Assembly (NCBI RefSeq): GCF_022647665.1
Contig: NZ_CP071872.1
Span: 186,001 to 250,000, forward strand
Length of the DNA: 64,000 nucleotides
Direction: 5' to 3'
Source: Streptomyces formicae
GTDB lineage: Bacteria > Actinomycetota > Actinomycetes > Streptomycetales > Streptomycetaceae
Position 1 is the first letter of the stretch. Each line of letters begins with the position of its first letter. Positions 16,335 through 24,152 of the stretch are shown piece after piece. Under the pieces are notes generated by a model that ran no database searches, had not been told where the DNA came from, and was given only the letters and a program-made list of their open reading frames with translations. The translations under genes and the position numbers were made by a program.

Positions 16335-18154
16335 CCGGCCACCGCGGCACGGCGGAGAGCCGTGCCGCCGTGCTCGGCGCCGAGGAAGCCTGGGAGCGGC
16401 TGCTCCGCGTACGGTCCGAGGCGGACGCCGAGTCCGCCGGACTGCTCAGGGACGCCGACGGCAGGCTCCGGTGGCGGGACGCCTCGCCCGCCGCCGCTGC
16501 CCTCGCCGACCGCTATCTGCCGCTCTGCCTGGCCGGTCCGCGCACCACGTTCGCGCAACTGGGCCAGAGCCTCGACGGTTTCATCGCGACCCGCAAGGGT
16601 GACGCCGACTACGTCACCGGTGCGCAGGACCGGGAGCATCTGCACCGGCTGCGCGCGCTGGCCGACGCGGTGGTCGTCGGGGCCGGCACCGCCGTCGCGG
16701 ACGACCCCCGGCTGACGGTCCGTGCCTGCGCCGGGCAGCACCCGGTGCGCGTCGTCCTCGACCCGCACGGCCGGGTGCCGCTGCGGCGCAAGGTGTTCAC
16801 GGACGGGGTGGCGCCGACCCTGTGGGTGGTGGGCGCCGACAGCGCAGGTGCCGAGAGCGTCGGGGGTGCGGAGAGTGCCGGAAGCGTCGGGGGAGTCGAG
16901 GGAGTCGGAGGCGTCGACGTGCTGACGCTGCCCGACAGCGCCGCGTTCGCTCCCCGCCGCCTGGTGCACGAGCTCGCGCGGCGCGGCCTCGGCCGGGTGC
17001 TGGTCGAGGGCGGCGGCGTCACCGTGTCGCGCTTCCTGCACGCGGGTGCGCTGGACCGGCTGTACGTGACCGTCGCGCCGGTCCTGATCGGCGACGGCGT
17101 CCCGGGCATCGGCTTCCCCGGCCCCGACCTGATGCGGGACGCGCTCCGGCCGGCGGTGCGGCGCGGTGTCCTCGGCGAGGACACCCTCTTCGAGCTCGAT
17201 CTGCGGACGCCGCATCCCGGCGAACCACTGGACGGCGAGCACCCCGAGCCCCGGCAGGCTCGCGACGAGGGCCAGTAGCCCGTACACCACGGCGACGGTC
17301 AGCCCCTGCGCCGTGCCGAGGCCCGCGACTCCGAAAGCCCAGGCGGTGACGCCCTCCCGGGGTCCCCAGCCGCCGATGTTCAGCGGCAGCGCCATCGCGA
17401 GCAGCGCCAGCACCATCAGGGGGAGCAACTCGGCGGCGGGCGCGGTCGATCCGGCCGCGCGGGCGGCGAGGAGGAACATCCCGAGATGCCCCGCGAGCAC
17501 CGCGACCGACGAGACCAGCACCCCCGGCCAGTTCCCCCGGGCGAGCAGCCCGAGACGCGCCTCGGACAGCGTGGTGCGCAGTGCGCGGCGCCACCGCGAG
17601 GTGACCGGCTTGCGGCGGAGCCGTACCGCGGCCACGGCCACGAGCCCGCACACCGCGCAGATCACACAGATCACACAGATCACACAGATCACGCCGATCG
17701 TGCCGAGAGCCGTCGCCGAGGCCGGGTACGCGGCCAGGAGCGCCGCGCCGGTCGCGACGAGCACCGCCTGGCCCGCGACCCGTTCGAGGACGACCGCACG
17801 GATGCCCAGGCCGACGGCACCGGCGCTGCGCCCGTGCCGTACCCCGCGGTGCACATCGCCGATGACGCCCCCGGGCAGCGCCGCGTTGAGGAACAGGGCC
17901 CGGTAGTAGTCGGCGACGGCCCTGCCGAGTGGCAGCCGGATGCCCAGCCCCCCGGCCACCAGGCACCAGCGCCATGCGCAGAGCACGGTGGTGAGCAGAC
18001 CGAGGCCGAGCGCCGCCAGCAGGGTGGTGCCGTCGACACCGCGCAGGCCGGCGACGAAGGCGCCGGTGCCCTGCCACCACAGCGTCGCCGTGAGGATGCC
18101 CGCTCCGGCGAGCAGGCCGATGCGTGCCCGGACCGCCCGCACCGCCCGGCTCAC
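16181..18154 (-). CDS. LPG-synthase-type transmembrane protein (UPF0104), stop codon missing
   Basis: From a GTG at 18154, whose GTGA overlaps the methyltransferase stop, about 310 residues form an 8-9 helix membrane domain of the AglD/MprF-flippase-like family (UPF0104). Motifs include WWQGTGAFVAGLRGVD, ALPGGVIGDVHRGVRHG, and MALPLNIGGWGPREG. One span contains four Val-Ile-Cys repeats encoded by a 9 bp repeat (17658-17693). The recognisable domain ends near 17210 (VQWFAGMRRP), but no stop follows and the frame stays open antisense through the whole reductase gene to 16181. The true end was probably lost by a deletion or frameshift at the convergent junction. Such proteins move or modify lipid-linked substrates. 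Confidence 0.7.
   Translation of the reverse strand: MSRAVRAVRARIGLLAGAGILTATLWWQGTGAFVAGLRGVDGTTLLAALGLGLLTTVLCAWRWCLVAGGLGIRLPLGRAVADYYRALFLNAALPGGVIGDVHRGVRHGRSAGAVGLGIRAVVLERVAGQAVLVATGAALLAAYPASATALGTIGVICVICVICVICAVCGLVAVAAVRLRRKPVTSRWRRALRTTLSEARLGLLARGNWPGVLVSSVAVLAGHLGMFLLAARAAGSTAPAAELLPLMVLALLAMALPLNIGGWGPREGVTAWAFGVAGLGTAQGLTVAVVYGLLALVASLPGLGVLAVQWFAGMRRPQIELEEGVLAEDTAPHRRPERVPHQVGAGEADARDAVADQDRRDGHVQPVQRTRVQEARHGDAAALDQHPAEAAPRELVHQAAGSERGAVGQRQHVDASDSLDSPDASGTLRTPDALGTCAVGAHHPQGRRHPVREHLAPQRHPAVRVEDDAHRVLPGAGTDRQPGVVRDGGAGPDDHRVGQRAQPVQMLPVLRTGDVVGVTLAGRDETVEALAQLRERGARTGQAERQIAVGEGSGGGRGVPPPEPAVGVPEQSGGLGVRLGPYAEQPLPGFLGAEHGGTALRRAAVAGHRASPGAGSVDSAGASSEKYPANDSVSPASNSLPFSAVAKDGRPITPVSV
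16331..17278 (+). CDS. RibD C-terminal-type pyrimidine reductase, stand-alone
   Basis: 315 aa. The reductase (RibD_C/dihydrofolate-reductase-like) domain spans about residues 77-295: FAQLGQSLDGFIATRKGD, VGAGTAVADDPRLTVR, VLVEGGGVTVSRFLHAG, LYVTVAPVLIGDG. The N-terminal 75 residues are not the zinc deaminase of bifunctional RibD; they resemble nothing I recognise. A Ser/Gly/Val-rich repeat occupies about 171-196. It should reduce a ribosylamino-pyrimidine or -pterin to the ribityl form with NADPH. The last 24 residues (after ELDLR) look non-homologous and lie inside the convergent membrane-protein gene. Confidence 0.85.
   Translation: MTGHRGTAESRAAVLGAEEAWERLLRVRSEADAESAGLLRDADGRLRWRDASPAAAALADRYLPLCLAGPRTTFAQLGQSLDGFIATRKGDADYVTGAQDREHLHRLRALADAVVVGAGTAVADDPRLTVRACAGQHPVRVVLDPHGRVPLRRKVFTDGVAPTLWVVGADSAGAESVGGAESAGSVGGVEGVGGVDVLTLPDSAAFAPRRLVHELARRGLGRVLVEGGGVTVSRFLHAGALDRLYVTVAPVLIGDGVPGIGFPGPDLMRDALRPAVRRGVLGEDTLFELDLRTPHPGEPLDGEHPEPRQARDEGQ
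17658..17693. repeat. Four-copy 9 bp in-frame microsatellite
   Basis: Four consecutive copies of AGATCACAC. On the minus strand they encode four Val-Ile-Cys triplets within a membrane helix of the UPF0104 protein. The length is a multiple of three, so copy-number changes keep the frame. Confidence 0.9.
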
Positions 18155-19005
18155 GGGGTGTGCCCCGCCGGCCGGGGCAGCGCCAGCACATCGCTGTGGT
18201 GCACCACCACCCGCAACTCGCCCGCCTCGCAGGCGGCGAGACGCCGCCACAGATACGCGTCGGCGCGCGCCGCGAGCTCCGGCCGCTGCTCACGGGCGGC
18301 GCCCACCCAGCCCCGCAGCCACTGTGCCGTCAACGCGGAGAGCGCAGGCCCCAGCCGCCACGGGCTGTTCTGGGCCCGTACGGTCATGCCGTGCCGGGCG
18401 AAGGCCACCGATGCCGCCGCGACGGCGTCGGGCCCGAGAAGCCTCCGGCCCCGATCCGCACGGCGCTGGTGGGCGTTGAACGCGTCGGCGATCTCGGCGT
18501 CCATGGGGTCGGCCGGGGTGAGGTCGACCCGCCCCAGCACCGACAGTGCCAGCAGCGCCGGGCAGCCGGCCCCGGCGCAGGCGGCGACGAGCCCGTCCAG
18601 CTCCTCGCGGGTGAGCAGGTCCAGCAGCGCGGATGCCGTCACCAGCGAGGTGCCCCCGAGACCGGCCGCGGTCAGGCGCGCGATGTCACCGTGCTCCGTC
18701 GCGACGGTGACCGGGCCGCCATCGGCGGCCGTACGGGGCAACCGCCCGGCGGCCAGGGCGAGCAGACCGGGGTCGTGGTCGTGCAGGATCCAGTGCTGGG
18801 GACCGCCGAGGCGCGGGGCGAGCCAGCGCCCCATGGAACCGGTGCCGCAGCCGAGGTCGCGGACCACCAGGCGCGTCGAGCCTCCCGGCCGGGCGAGGAA
18901 CTCCCGCAGCGGATCGAGCAGTTCCACCGCGCGGGCCACTTCGTCGGCGGCCTCCCGCAGCGCCAGCCACTGCGGGGTGTAGTGGGCGACACCGGTCGCG
19001 CTCAT
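18151..19005 (-). CDS. SAM-dependent methyltransferase
   Basis: 284 aa class I methyltransferase. Motif I is VVRDLGCGTGSMGRWL; motif II has ILHDHDPGLLALA; the acidic post-II region HGDIARL follows, and SLVTASALLDLL is motif IV. It lies between the glycosyltransferase (4 bp overlap upstream) and the UPF0104 protein (4 bp overlap downstream), so the three are translated from one message. Substrate unknown; context suggests a small molecule made from the neighbouring pyrimidine/pterin pathway. Confidence 0.87.
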   Translation of the reverse strand: MSATGVAHYTPQWLALREAADEVARAVELLDPLREFLARPGGSTRLVVRDLGCGTGSMGRWLAPRLGGPQHWILHDHDPGLLALAAGRLPRTAADGGPVTVATEHGDIARLTAAGLGGTSLVTASALLDLLTREELDGLVAACAGAGCPALLALSVLGRVDLTPADPMDAEIADAFNAHQRRADRGRRLLGPDAVAAASVAFARHGMTVRAQNSPWRLGPALSALTAQWLRGWVGAAREQRPELAARADAYLWRRLAACEAGELRVVVHHSDVLALPRPAGHTP

Positions 19006-20156
19006 GCTGCCTCCAGGGGGTGCTGCCGGGTGTGTTCGAGGGCCTTGGCCAGCGCTCGCGAGGTCGTCTCCCAGCCGCCCAGTGCGGTGCGTCGCCGTCG
19101 TGCGGCCGACTTCGCCCGGTGGCGCTCACCGGGGTCGGAGAGCCAGCGCCGCAGCGCCGCGGCGAGCGCCACCGGGTCGTCCGGCGGGACGAGAGCGCCC
19201 GGCATGCCCCCGTCGGGGGCGCGTCCGAGCGCCTCCGGGACGCCGCCGACGGCCGTCGCCAGCACGGGGACGCCGCGTGCGAGCGCCTCGGTCACGGCCA
19301 TGCCGTAGGTCTCGGCGCGCGACGCGAGCAGCAGGAGGTCGGCGGCGGCGTAGCTCGCGTTCAGTTCGGGGCCGGTCTGGGGGCCGGCCAGGTGGATCCG
19401 GCCGTCGAGGCCGTGCCGCGCGATCAGCTCGCGGACCCGGGTGGCGTAGCCGGGGTCACCGCCCGGTCCGCCGACCAGGGAGCAGCTCCACGGCAGGTCG
19501 GCGACGCCGGCCAGGGCGTCCACCAGCAGGTGCTGCCCTTTGCGCGGGGTCAGAGAGGCGACGCACAGCAGACGCGGACCGCCCCCGGTGCCGCCACCGG
19601 TGCCGGAGGCGGTCGGCTCCGTGCCCGCCGCCAGTGGCGCGATGTCGGCCCCAGGGGCGGCGACATGGACCCGGCGGGCGTCGAGACCGTGGTGGTCCCG
19701 GAGCCTGCGGGCCGCCCAGTCGCTGGTCGCCACGATCGCCGCGGCGGCCCGCAGGGTCCTGCGTTCCGCGGCGTCCAGGGCCGCGGCCACGTCCGGCGCG
19801 AGTCCGGTCTCGTCGGCCAGCGGCAGATGCACGAGCACCGCCAGGCGCAGCCGTCCCGCCTCGGGTACGAGGATCTCCGGGACCGCGCAGGCCACGAGCC
19901 CGTCGAGGAGGACGAGGGAGCCGTCCGCCGACTCGCCCAGCCTCCGGGCCAGTTCCGCGCGCGCCCCGGCGCCGGGGCGCGGCCAGTCGCCGGCGACACG
20001 GTGCTCGTGGACCTGCCAGCCGAGCTGCGGCAGCTCCCGGCAGACCCTGCGGTCGTACGTGTTGCCGCCGCTCGGCGCCCCCGGATCGTCGACGGCCCCG
20101 GGCATCACGAACCGGACCGAGCGCCCGGGGACGGGGGTGCCGGCCGCGCGGTTCAC
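19002..20156 (-). CDS. GT4-family glycosyltransferase
   Basis: 384 aa from a GTG at 20156 (GGGAGA 7 bp upstream). GT-B fold of family 4: N-lobe VRFVMPGAVDDPGAPSGGN, linker with IVATSDWAARRL, sugar-nucleotide lobe with LLCVASLTPRKGQHLLVDAL, and the E-x7-E motif in SRAETYGMAVTEALARGVPV. A short Gly/Thr repeat (SGTGGGTGGG) precedes the C-lobe. It retains configuration and uses an NDP-sugar; acceptor unknown. Its promoter region, 3-13 bp upstream, abuts the left boundary of the TnpB element, so expression may now depend on that element. Confidence 0.9.
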   Translation of the reverse strand: MNRAAGTPVPGRSVRFVMPGAVDDPGAPSGGNTYDRRVCRELPQLGWQVHEHRVAGDWPRPGAGARAELARRLGESADGSLVLLDGLVACAVPEILVPEAGRLRLAVLVHLPLADETGLAPDVAAALDAAERRTLRAAAAIVATSDWAARRLRDHHGLDARRVHVAAPGADIAPLAAGTEPTASGTGGGTGGGPRLLCVASLTPRKGQHLLVDALAGVADLPWSCSLVGGPGGDPGYATRVRELIARHGLDGRIHLAGPQTGPELNASYAAADLLLLASRAETYGMAVTEALARGVPVLATAVGGVPEALGRAPDGGMPGALVPPDDPVALAAALRRWLSDPGERHRAKSAARRRRTALGGWETTSRALAKALEHTRQHPLEAA

Positions 20157-20299
20157 CTGAGTTCTCCCAGAAGGCTCTGTCCTTCAGGGTGGGGAGGAAT
20201 GGATCCTCGGAGCGGTGCCGCGAAGCGGCGGAGTTCTCTGCATGTCTGTCGTGCCCTGCGGTTTCGGCTGTTGTCAGCGGTGACGGATAGGTTGTTCGC

Positions 20300-21487
20300 G
20301 TGAAGGTCGTGACGCAGGTGAAGCTGCAGCCGTCGCCGGAGGCAGCAGCGGCTTTGGCAGCGACCCTGCTCGCGTGTAACCGGGCGGCCGACGCTGTCTC
20401 GGTGGTGGCGTACGAGAGGGGCATCACGGCTCGTAACGAGTTGCAGAAGCTCGTCTATGTCCGCCTGAAGGCGGAGTTCGGGCTCGCTGCCCAACCGGCG
20501 GTACGGGTGGTAAAGAAGGTGGTGGACGCCTACACCACGTTGCGCGCGAATGTTCGGGCGGGGAATCTCGGTCCGGCCGGGTCGAAGCGGCGCAGCCGTG
20601 CAGAGTCGAAGCCGATCGGCTTCCGCCCCGATGCGGCCCAGCCGTACGACGACCGGATTCTGTCGTGGCAGCATGACGCGCGGACCGTCAGCATCTGGAC
20701 CACTGCCGGACGGATCAAGGGCGTTCGGTATACAGGCCATCCGGGCCAGTTGGCCGTACTCGAGAAGTACCGCGAGGGCGAATCGGATCTCGTCCACCGT
20801 GACGGCATGTGGTTCCTGGTCGCCACCTGCGAGATTCCGGAGGTCCAACTCAACACTGAGCCGGTGGACTGGATCGGTGTGGACCGAGGTATCGCCAACC
20901 TCGCCACCACATCCGATGGGGACAACTACCAGGGCCGCCGCCTTTGCCGGTACCGGCGCTGGCAGGCCCGCAAACGGGCCCAGTTGCAGGCGAAGCAGAC
21001 CCGGTCCGCCGTGCGGCGGGCCAAGCGCCGGGCACGCTGCGAGGCCCGGCATGCTGCCCACGTCAACCACAGGATCAGCAAGGAGATCGTGGCCGTCGCT
21101 GGGGGTACCTCCCAGGCGAAGCTCTGGGGGAGCACCGGACGCGGTGTCGCCCTCGAAGAACTGAGTGGCATCCGTGACGGGGTACGGCCTTTTCGCGCCC
21201 AGCGGGCCACGCTCTCGTCCTGGCCGTTCCACCAGCTCGAAGAACACATCCGGTACAAGGCCCGACGGGCCGGAGTGCCGGTGATCTCGGTGGACGCCCA
21301 TTACACCTCGCAGATGTGCCCCAGATGCGGGCACACGGCGAGGCATAACCGTCCCACCCGGGACACCTTCTGCTGTCGTCGGTGCGGGCTCGCTGGCCCC
21401 GCCGACCACGTCGCAGGGGTCAACGTACGCAACCGCGCACGCTCGGCGTGGGTTCTCGTCAACGGACCCGTACCACAAAGGACCTGA
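20300..21487 (+). CDS. tnpB: TnpB RNA-guided nuclease (IS605 OrfB family)
   Basis: 395 aa from GTG 20300. RuvC-like catalytic residues are Asp195 (WIGVDRGIANLA), Glu286/287 (ALEELSGI) and Asp369 (GPADHVAGVN). The zinc ribbon has CPRCGH (Cys340, 343) and CCRRCG (Cys358/359, 362). TnpB proteins are omega-RNA-guided DNA nucleases that keep IS200/IS605 elements at their sites. Residues 268-279 are an extra 12-residue stretch just before the second catalytic motif, produced by a palindromic repeat inserted in frame. Whether the enzyme still works is uncertain. Confidence 0.92.
   Translation: MKVVTQVKLQPSPEAAAALAATLLACNRAADAVSVVAYERGITARNELQKLVYVRLKAEFGLAAQPAVRVVKKVVDAYTTLRANVRAGNLGPAGSKRRSRAESKPIGFRPDAAQPYDDRILSWQHDARTVSIWTTAGRIKGVRYTGHPGQLAVLEKYREGESDLVHRDGMWFLVATCEIPEVQLNTEPVDWIGVDRGIANLATTSDGDNYQGRRLCRYRRWQARKRAQLQAKQTRSAVRRAKRRARCEARHAAHVNHRISKEIVAVAGGTSQAKLWGSTGRGVALEELSGIRDGVRPFRAQRATLSSWPFHQLEEHIRYKARRAGVPVISVDAHYTSQMCPRCGHTARHNRPTRDTFCCRRCGLAGPADHVAGVNVRNRARSAWVLVNGPVPQRT
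21100..21135. repeat. Dispersed palindromic repeat inserted in frame in tnpB
   Basis: The 36 bp beginning TGGGGGTACCTCCCAG and ending CTGGGGGAGCAC forms a stem-loop and adds 12 codons to tnpB. A related copy lies at 37544-37583 on the other strand (TGGGGGCACCTCCC ... GGGGGAG). Similar short GC-rich palindromes are scattered in Streptomyces genomes, usually between genes. Confidence 0.7.
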
Positions 21488-21557
21488 GCACCTCCCTTTC
21501 GCTGGTAGATGCGACCCGTGGCCGTCCTGTCGTAGGGGATAGCCGGGAGCGCGACAA

Positions 21558-21608
21558 GGTGTCAACGGCCGAGTCGACAAGCTCGGTCGTTCACGGCCGA
21601 GGAGTTGA
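21558..21608. repeat. Imperfect inverted repeat 3' of tnpB
   Basis: Outer arms GTCAACGGCC and GGCC-GAGGA-GTTGAC enclose a stem CGAG...CTCG and a direct pair GGCCGAG. It lies where the right end of a TnpB element and the 3' end of its omega RNA would be. It also overlaps the last codons of the PTPS-like gene on the other strand, so that gene's end may have been supplied by the element. Confidence 0.45.
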
Positions 21609-22004
21609 CAGAGGCCGCTCGTAACTGGCCCACGCGATGTGCGACTCGTGCAGGGTGACCGCGATGGCGGACAGGCCGCGGGCGCCTTCGCCCAGCGCGC
21701 CGGCGTGCACCCGGTCGGCGAGGCGGTCGGCGACGACCTTGGCCAGGAACTCCGTGGAGGTGTTGACTCCGGCGAACTCGGGAGTGTCGTCGAGATTGCG
21801 GTAGTTGAACTCCGCCACCACCTCGCCCAGTTCGCTCGTCGCCAGCCCGATGTCGACGACGATGTTGTCGGCGTCCAGTTCGGCGCGGCGGAAGGTGGCG
21901 TCCACCAGGTAGGTCGCCCCGTGCAGCCGCTGCGCGGGGCCGAAGACCTCACCGCGGAAGCTGTGGGCGATCATCAGATGGGTGCGGACGGTGACGCTGA
22001 ACAA
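21591..22004 (-). CDS. Divergent 6-pyruvoyl-tetrahydropterin-synthase/QueD-like protein
   Basis: 137 aa with the T-fold of PTPS/QueD proteins: [47 protein letters not shown] and [14 protein letters not shown]. Only two of the three usual zinc ligands can be found: His14 and His28 are present, but the third position of the HGH motif is Ala30, and the catalytic Cys five residues before is also absent ([11 protein letters not shown]). It probably acts on a pterin or aminopyrimidine but by altered chemistry. The final STPRP residues lie in the inverted repeat of the TnpB element. Confidence 0.82.
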   Translation of the reverse strand: MFSVTVRTHLMIAHSFRGEVFGPAQRLHGATYLVDATFRRAELDADNIVVDIGLATSELGEVVAEFNYRNLDDTPEFAGVNTSTEFLAKVVADRLADRVHAGALGEGARGLSAIAVTLHESHIAWASYERPLSTPRP

Positions 22005-22105
22005 CGGCTGTGACCTCCCGGTGCGACGTGGCCGGTCTGCGCGGCCCCCTGCCCTTCACTACGGCAGAAGTGCGCGGCCTGTTCAACGACGCAGGTCGTT
22101 CGGCG

Positions 22106-23122
22106 TCAGGTGGCGGAGGACCGGCTCAGGGCGGTCCGGTGGGCGGCCTGGCCGTACCGCACGCGGTGGCACAGCCCCGGCAGCCCGCCCGAGGCGATCC
22201 GCGGCAGCACCGACGGCAGCTCGTCGAAGCCGCACTCGCCGGTGATCAGCGCGTCGAAGACGGGGTCGGCGAGCAGGTCGAGCGAGAGCGCGAGCCGGTC
22301 GGCGAAGCTCCGGCGGGAGCGCCGGGCCTCGGCCACCCGCCCCACCTGGCTGCCGCGCAGGACCAGCCGGCCGGAGTGGAACGCCTCTCCCAGCGGCACG
22401 CTGATGCGCCGGTCGCCGTACCAGCTCAGCTCCAGGACGGTGCCCTCCGGGGCGAGGAGTTCCAGGCAGCGGGTGAGTCCGGCCTCGGTGGCACTGGCGT
22501 GGACGGCGAGGTCGCAGTCGCCCAGGGCGTCGTCGGGGAGCGCGAAGCCGACGCCGAGCGCGGCGGCCACGGCGGCGCGGGAGGGTTCGGGGTCGACCAG
22601 TTGGACGCGTACACCCGGGTACTTGGCGAGGAGTGCGGCGACGGAGCAGCCGATCATCCCCGCTCCGACGACGGCGATCCGGTCGCCGACCAGCGGCGCG
22701 GCGTCCCACAGGGCGTTCACCGCCGTCTCCACCGTCCCGGCGAGCACGGCCCGCTCGGCGGGGACGCCGTCCGGCACCGGGGTGACGGCGCTCGCCGGGA
22801 CGACGTACCGGCTCTGGTGCGGGTGCAGGCAGAAGACCGTGCGTCCGGCGAGCCGCCGCGGGCCCTCCTCGACGACGCCGACGCCGAGATAGCCGTACTT
22901 GACCGGCCCGGGGAAGTCGCCCTCCTGGAATGGCGCCCGCATCGCTGCGTACTGGCTCTCCGGCACGCCCCCGCGGAAGACGAGGCTCTCCGTGCCGCGG
23001 CTCACCCCGGACCAGAGCGCGCGCACCACGACGTCGTCGGCGCCCGGCTCCGGCAGGACCACGTCCCGTATCTCGCCGTGGCCGGGGGAGCGGAGCCAGA
23101 AGGCGCGTGCGGCACGCTCCAT
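22106..23122 (-). CDS. Medium-chain dehydrogenase (zinc ADH-like, BchC-like)
   Basis: 338 aa. GroES-like N-domain (residues 1-130) with SGVSRGTESLVFRG instead of the usual catalytic-zinc Cys loop, and NAD(P)-binding AVVGAGMIGCSVAALLAKYP followed by VQLVDPEPSR. The lack of zinc Cys/His motifs and LFRGGVPESQY-like start resemble the BchC/chlorophyllide dehydrogenase branch. First gene of the minus-strand set dehydrogenase, PTPS-like, (TnpB), glycosyltransferase, methyltransferase, membrane protein; 101 bp separates it from the PTPS-like gene. Likely oxidises a hydroxyl on the pathway intermediate. Confidence 0.85.
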   Translation of the reverse strand: MERAARAFWLRSPGHGEIRDVVLPEPGADDVVVRALWSGVSRGTESLVFRGGVPESQYAAMRAPFQEGDFPGPVKYGYLGVGVVEEGPRRLAGRTVFCLHPHQSRYVVPASAVTPVPDGVPAERAVLAGTVETAVNALWDAAPLVGDRIAVVGAGMIGCSVAALLAKYPGVRVQLVDPEPSRAAVAAALGVGFALPDDALGDCDLAVHASATEAGLTRCLELLAPEGTVLELSWYGDRRISVPLGEAFHSGRLVLRGSQVGRVAEARRSRRSFADRLALSLDLLADPVFDALITGECGFDELPSVLPRIASGGLPGLCHRVRYGQAAHRTALSRSSAT

Positions 23123-23236
23123 GGGCGCCCTCCCGTTGAACGCTCGTACGACGGCTTACGTTCTGACAATCATGAGGCCGCGCACACGGTACGCGGCATC
23201 CGTCGACTCTGTCACACGGCCGGAGGGTGGTGCGCG

Positions 23237-23995
23237 GTGGTCCCGAGCGGCAACCACGACACGAGGCGGCTGCGCCCGGAGCCGGCCGCGGGGGCGCTTG
23301 CGCAGACGCTCCTGCTGGTCCTGCTCGGCGCGATGGGCGGACTGGGTCCCGCCGGATGGCTGGCCGGCCTGGCGTTCACGGCCGCCACCTGGGCGGTGCT
23401 CGCGCGCGCCCTGCGCCGGTCGCGGACCGGGCCGTTCGGGCCGGCCAACGGGGTCACCCTGGCCCGGACGACGCTCATCGGCGGGGTGACCGCCCTGGTC
23501 GCGGAGTCCTTCGCGGGCCGGACCCCGGTCGCGGTCCTGGCCGCCCTCACCGCGGTGGCGCTGGTGCTCGACGCGGTCGACGGCCAGGTCGCCCGGCGCA
23601 CCCGGACGGAGTCCTCCCTGGGGGCACGTTTCGACATGGAGGCCGACGCCTTCCTCATCCTGGTGCTCAGCGTCCAGGTCACCCTGTCGCTGGGCGCATG
23701 GGTGCTGGCGATCGGCGCCATGCGCTACGTCTTCGTCGTGGCGGCCCGCGTCCTGCCGTGGCTGCACGGGCCGCTTCCGCCGAGCACGGCCCGCAAGACG
23801 GTGGCGGTCCTTCAGGGGATCGTGCTCCTCGTGGCCGCAGCCGGGATCCTCCCGCGGGCCCTCGCGTACGCGGCGGTCCTGGCGGCGCTCGCCGCGCTCG
23901 TCTGGTCGTTCGGACGGGACATCGGATGGCTGTGGCGCGTCAGGCTCCGCCCGGGCGCGGCGGTGGTCAGGGACGCGGTGCGCGAGAGGGCGTGA
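23237..23995 (+). CDS. CDP-alcohol phosphatidyltransferase
   Basis: 252 aa from GTG 23237 with CGGAGGG upstream. The full CDP-alcohol motif D-x2-DG-x2-AR-x8-G-x3-D-x3-D is present (LDAVDGQVARRTRTE, then GARFDMEAD). Six membrane spans. It joins an alcohol to a CDP-linked lipid or polyol with release of CMP. It is divergent from the dehydrogenase, 114 bp apart, and would give the adjacent pathway a route to a phospho-lipid or phosphopolyol product. Substrate unknown. Confidence 0.9.
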   Translation: MVPSGNHDTRRLRPEPAAGALAQTLLLVLLGAMGGLGPAGWLAGLAFTAATWAVLARALRRSRTGPFGPANGVTLARTTLIGGVTALVAESFAGRTPVAVLAALTAVALVLDAVDGQVARRTRTESSLGARFDMEADAFLILVLSVQVTLSLGAWVLAIGAMRYVFVVAARVLPWLHGPLPPSTARKTVAVLQGIVLLVAAAGILPRALAYAAVLAALAALVWSFGRDIGWLWRVRLRPGAAVVRDAVRERA

Positions 23996-24152
23996 CCGAG
24001 GCGGGGCCGGAGGCGTGCACGCACCAGACCATGCTCCCTGATCCGGCCCTTGGGCTTGGGGATCGTCACGAGCAGACCGGACTCGTCCGAGTGCCGGCAC
24101 TCCGCGGCGACGGAGACGAGGATCTGGTACGACTCCGAAGGGGAATCCAAAC

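Larger units (their letters stand above)
20169..21608 (+). mobile_element. IS200/IS605-group element carrying only tnpB
   Basis: A single tnpB gene, with no tnpA, sits within a minus-strand operon between the glycosyltransferase and PTPS-like genes. The left limit is proposed just after the glycosyltransferase ribosome site, where a hairpin-like TCCTTCAGGGTGGGGAGGA resembles known TnpB-element ends. The right side (21558-21608) has arms GTCAAC and GTTGAC around a CGAG/CTCG stem, a plausible right end and omega-RNA region. Exact ends and target site are not provable from one copy. Confidence 0.6.

Noticed and set aside
18000..19300. Plus-strand frames opposite the methyltransferase and glycosyltransferase
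   Set aside because: All are Arg/Pro/Ala-rich shadows; the minus-strand genes have 4 bp coupled overlaps and clear catalytic motifs.
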